Source: Paragonimus westermani
Lineage: Eukaryota; Platyhelminthes; Trematoda; Plagiorchiida; Troglotrematidae
Length of the DNA stretch: 64,000 bases
Assembly (NCBI GenBank): GCA_008508345.1
Contig: QNGE01000120.1
Span: 250,968 to 314,967 of the forward strand
Reading direction: 5' to 3'
Shown: piece by piece, positions 62,475-64,000 of the stretch
Layout: the number at the start of each line of letters is the position of its first letter
Position numbering within the stretch: position 1 is the first letter of the stretch
Made by a program: the position numbers and the translations under genes
Notes under the pieces: generated by a model
Database searches by the model: none
What the model was told of the DNA's origin: nothing
The model's input: the letters and a program-made list of their open reading frames with translations, nothing else

Positions 62475-63100
62475 TTAGTTTTTTATCCCAAAAACTGCTA
62501 GTTTCAAAACGTTGCCTCTTCTGAATAAGAACGCGACAAAATCGACTTTCGTTCTTCTGTCACCATCTCTGACTGACTGTAAACCAGACTATTGATGGAT
62601 ATATATACATATTCATCGAATTGGGTAGTACTAGTGAGTTCCCACGAAAACACAGGTGTTTAACGATCCAATTTTGTGTGTGAAAAGTTTTCGGCAGATT
62701 CTCATTGCCCAATCTGCTCAAACTGCGGAATCGTTTGGCCGCAATATTTGTACAAACGGTATGTAACAGATCAATGAGGTAACGACCATTTCTCTCTTTT
62801 CAGTGGCTATCATTTTGAATAGCTGAACATTGGCTTGGTATGGACGAGTCAGTTTTGAAAGGTCACTTGCGAAGGTACTTTTGAAAAACAATACAAAGTA
62901 TTCTTCAAAATCTGACATTCTCCAAACATTAGGCTAATGCAATTATAAAAACATCTGGATATGAATAACAGTTAAGACCGTTTATTACCGTAAAACATTC
63001 TTTTTGGATAAAGAAAACCGACCTGCACTAGGTGTATATTTTTTCACTTCAAAAATTAGGTAGCCAAAAATCATGGTGATGAGTGGCGGCTTTCAAATAG
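62475..63100. other. No recognised gene
   Basis: Unremarkable AT-rich DNA; the minus-strand frame at 62718-62918 has no family resemblance. Confidence 0.4.
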
Positions 63101-63104
63101 ATTG

Positions 63105-63493
63105 AAAAGCACTCACAACTGATTGCAGCTTTCGCAGTCCCATAGAACACAATCACTCACTATTCATCAGTAATCAGAATATCACTCAACGAGTTCACAT
63201 CTGCGATTTTAGCTTGTGGAGAAGTCCCAATCGAGGAGTCATCGACTGCGGTCAACAGGACGGTCACTGTGTCTCCTCTCGAGACGTTCGGGCAACTTAA
63301 TCGTTAATCACAATTGGAAGTTTTTTTGTGTTCACAGACGACAGTTCGGTCGTGTCTAACGTGAGGACAATCGCGCAGTGGTCAACATGGTTGTCTCATG
63401 GAAAGCTCGGCTGGAGTTCAAATCCCGGCCGTGGCAAAGATATGAACTACTGACGAGCTCTAACAAGAGCAAAACTTGAGTCTAGTGCTTATT
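63105..63493 (+). mobile_element. Second tRNA-like SINE family, copy 2
   Basis: The 5' part shares ordered words with 54005-54335. At 63375-63435 a tRNA-like head is visible: gcgcagtggtcaa (A-box-like) and ggagttcaaatcccggccg (T-arm with B-box-like core). It is followed by the tail gagctctaacaagagc, shared with 33338-33395. The head differs from the GGCTTCG family near 24 kb, so I treat it as a separate family. Confidence 0.45.
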
Positions 63494-64000
63494 TTAGAAA
63501 GGAGCCCACTAGAAAGTCTGTGGAAATACGAGAGCTGCGATCACTTGTGAGCGATGTTTACCGCAAATTGATGAATCGAGGCATTCAGTTTGCACCCCAC
63601 ACCCAATTGCCTCTGGTGACTGCGATGGGTCACTTTGACTGAACTAACAACCAGGCGTTCTCTACATTAATATGCTGCATCCAACACCAACCTTGAGAAA
63701 AACATTTTGATAAGCCAGGCTGATGACCAGTTAATATGCTCCAGTTCAAAATTGATTCAATTTTTCATACTCAGTTGAATTCTAATGAAAGTTGAGTATT
63801 TCGTATTACACGATATGATATGAATCTTCAATCGTTGTAAGTTATGTAAACGTTCCTAAATGTACACGTGAAGAGCAACACCATTACGTTCGAGGACCGC
63901 ATTTTAAAACGTTGGCTGTCATAGTTCATTTTTTCTGGGTACTAGATGATTGCTTCCGGAAGGATGATCAGGCACACAGCCACACGTGGCTGACTTGTCA

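Noticed and set aside
1..64000. CRISPR arrays, bacterial operons, integrated prophage or viral genes
   Set aside because: No regularly spaced repeats, tightly packed ORFs or hallmark genes are present; introns and retroelements show a eukaryotic nuclear genome.

Overview
The window looks like nuclear genomic DNA from a flatworm, most likely a digenean trematode. It is AT-rich, has two assembly gaps (919 N at 2493-3411 and 27 N at 45040-45066), small exons separated by kilobases of intron, and a dense load of decayed retroelements. There are no bacterial operons, phage, plasmid or CRISPR structures. The trematode assignment is inferred from protein resemblance and repeat style and was not tested by database search.

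Host genes. (1) Minus strand, 9742-17793: two in-phase exons of a TRPC (canonical transient receptor potential) channel. The first carries the N-terminal ankyrin region and ends in the TRPC-type H-C-C-C metal site; the second, after a 7.2 kb intron, carries the following conserved helical linker. I could not find the transmembrane exons. (2) Plus strand, 47307-47624: the exon for the cytoplasmic tail, single membrane helix and first extracellular residues of a Na+/K+-ATPase beta subunit. Later exons were not found. (3) Minus strand, 56311-56817: a 168-codon terminal exon of an unidentified gene, with a good 3' splice site and a possible partial fibronectin-III fold. (4) Minus strand, 5092-5254: a weaker candidate exon with a hydrophobic segment.

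Mobile DNA. Penelope-like elements (PLEs: reverse transcriptase plus GIY-YIG endonuclease) dominate what can be recognised. Fragments lie at 2177-3782, 35225-35740, 44698-45146, probably 57300-57790, and 60733-62470. Three of these loci contain inverted repeats: 316 bp arms around the large gap, 80 bp arms around the small gap, and 284 bp arms (2 mismatches) around a decayed reverse transcriptase at 60733-62173. The 3' region at 2177-3754 holds two copies of a hammerhead-ribozyme-like motif, and the 44.7-45.1 kb arms hold a second hammerhead-like motif. A tRNA-like SINE family, with a cloverleaf-like head and matched acceptor stems, occurs at about 23.9-24.5, 28.8, 46.8 and 54.7 kb. A second tRNA-like repeat family occurs near 33.3, 54.0-54.3 and 63.1-63.5 kb. 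A GC-rich island at 39.3-39.86 kb resembles the 3' end of an LTR retrotransposon (ORF, polypurine tract, TG start, two AATAAA).

Most of the rest is intron or intergenic DNA in which I see no supportable gene. Short ORFs there (60-120 codons) lack family resemblance and fit chance in AT-rich sequence.
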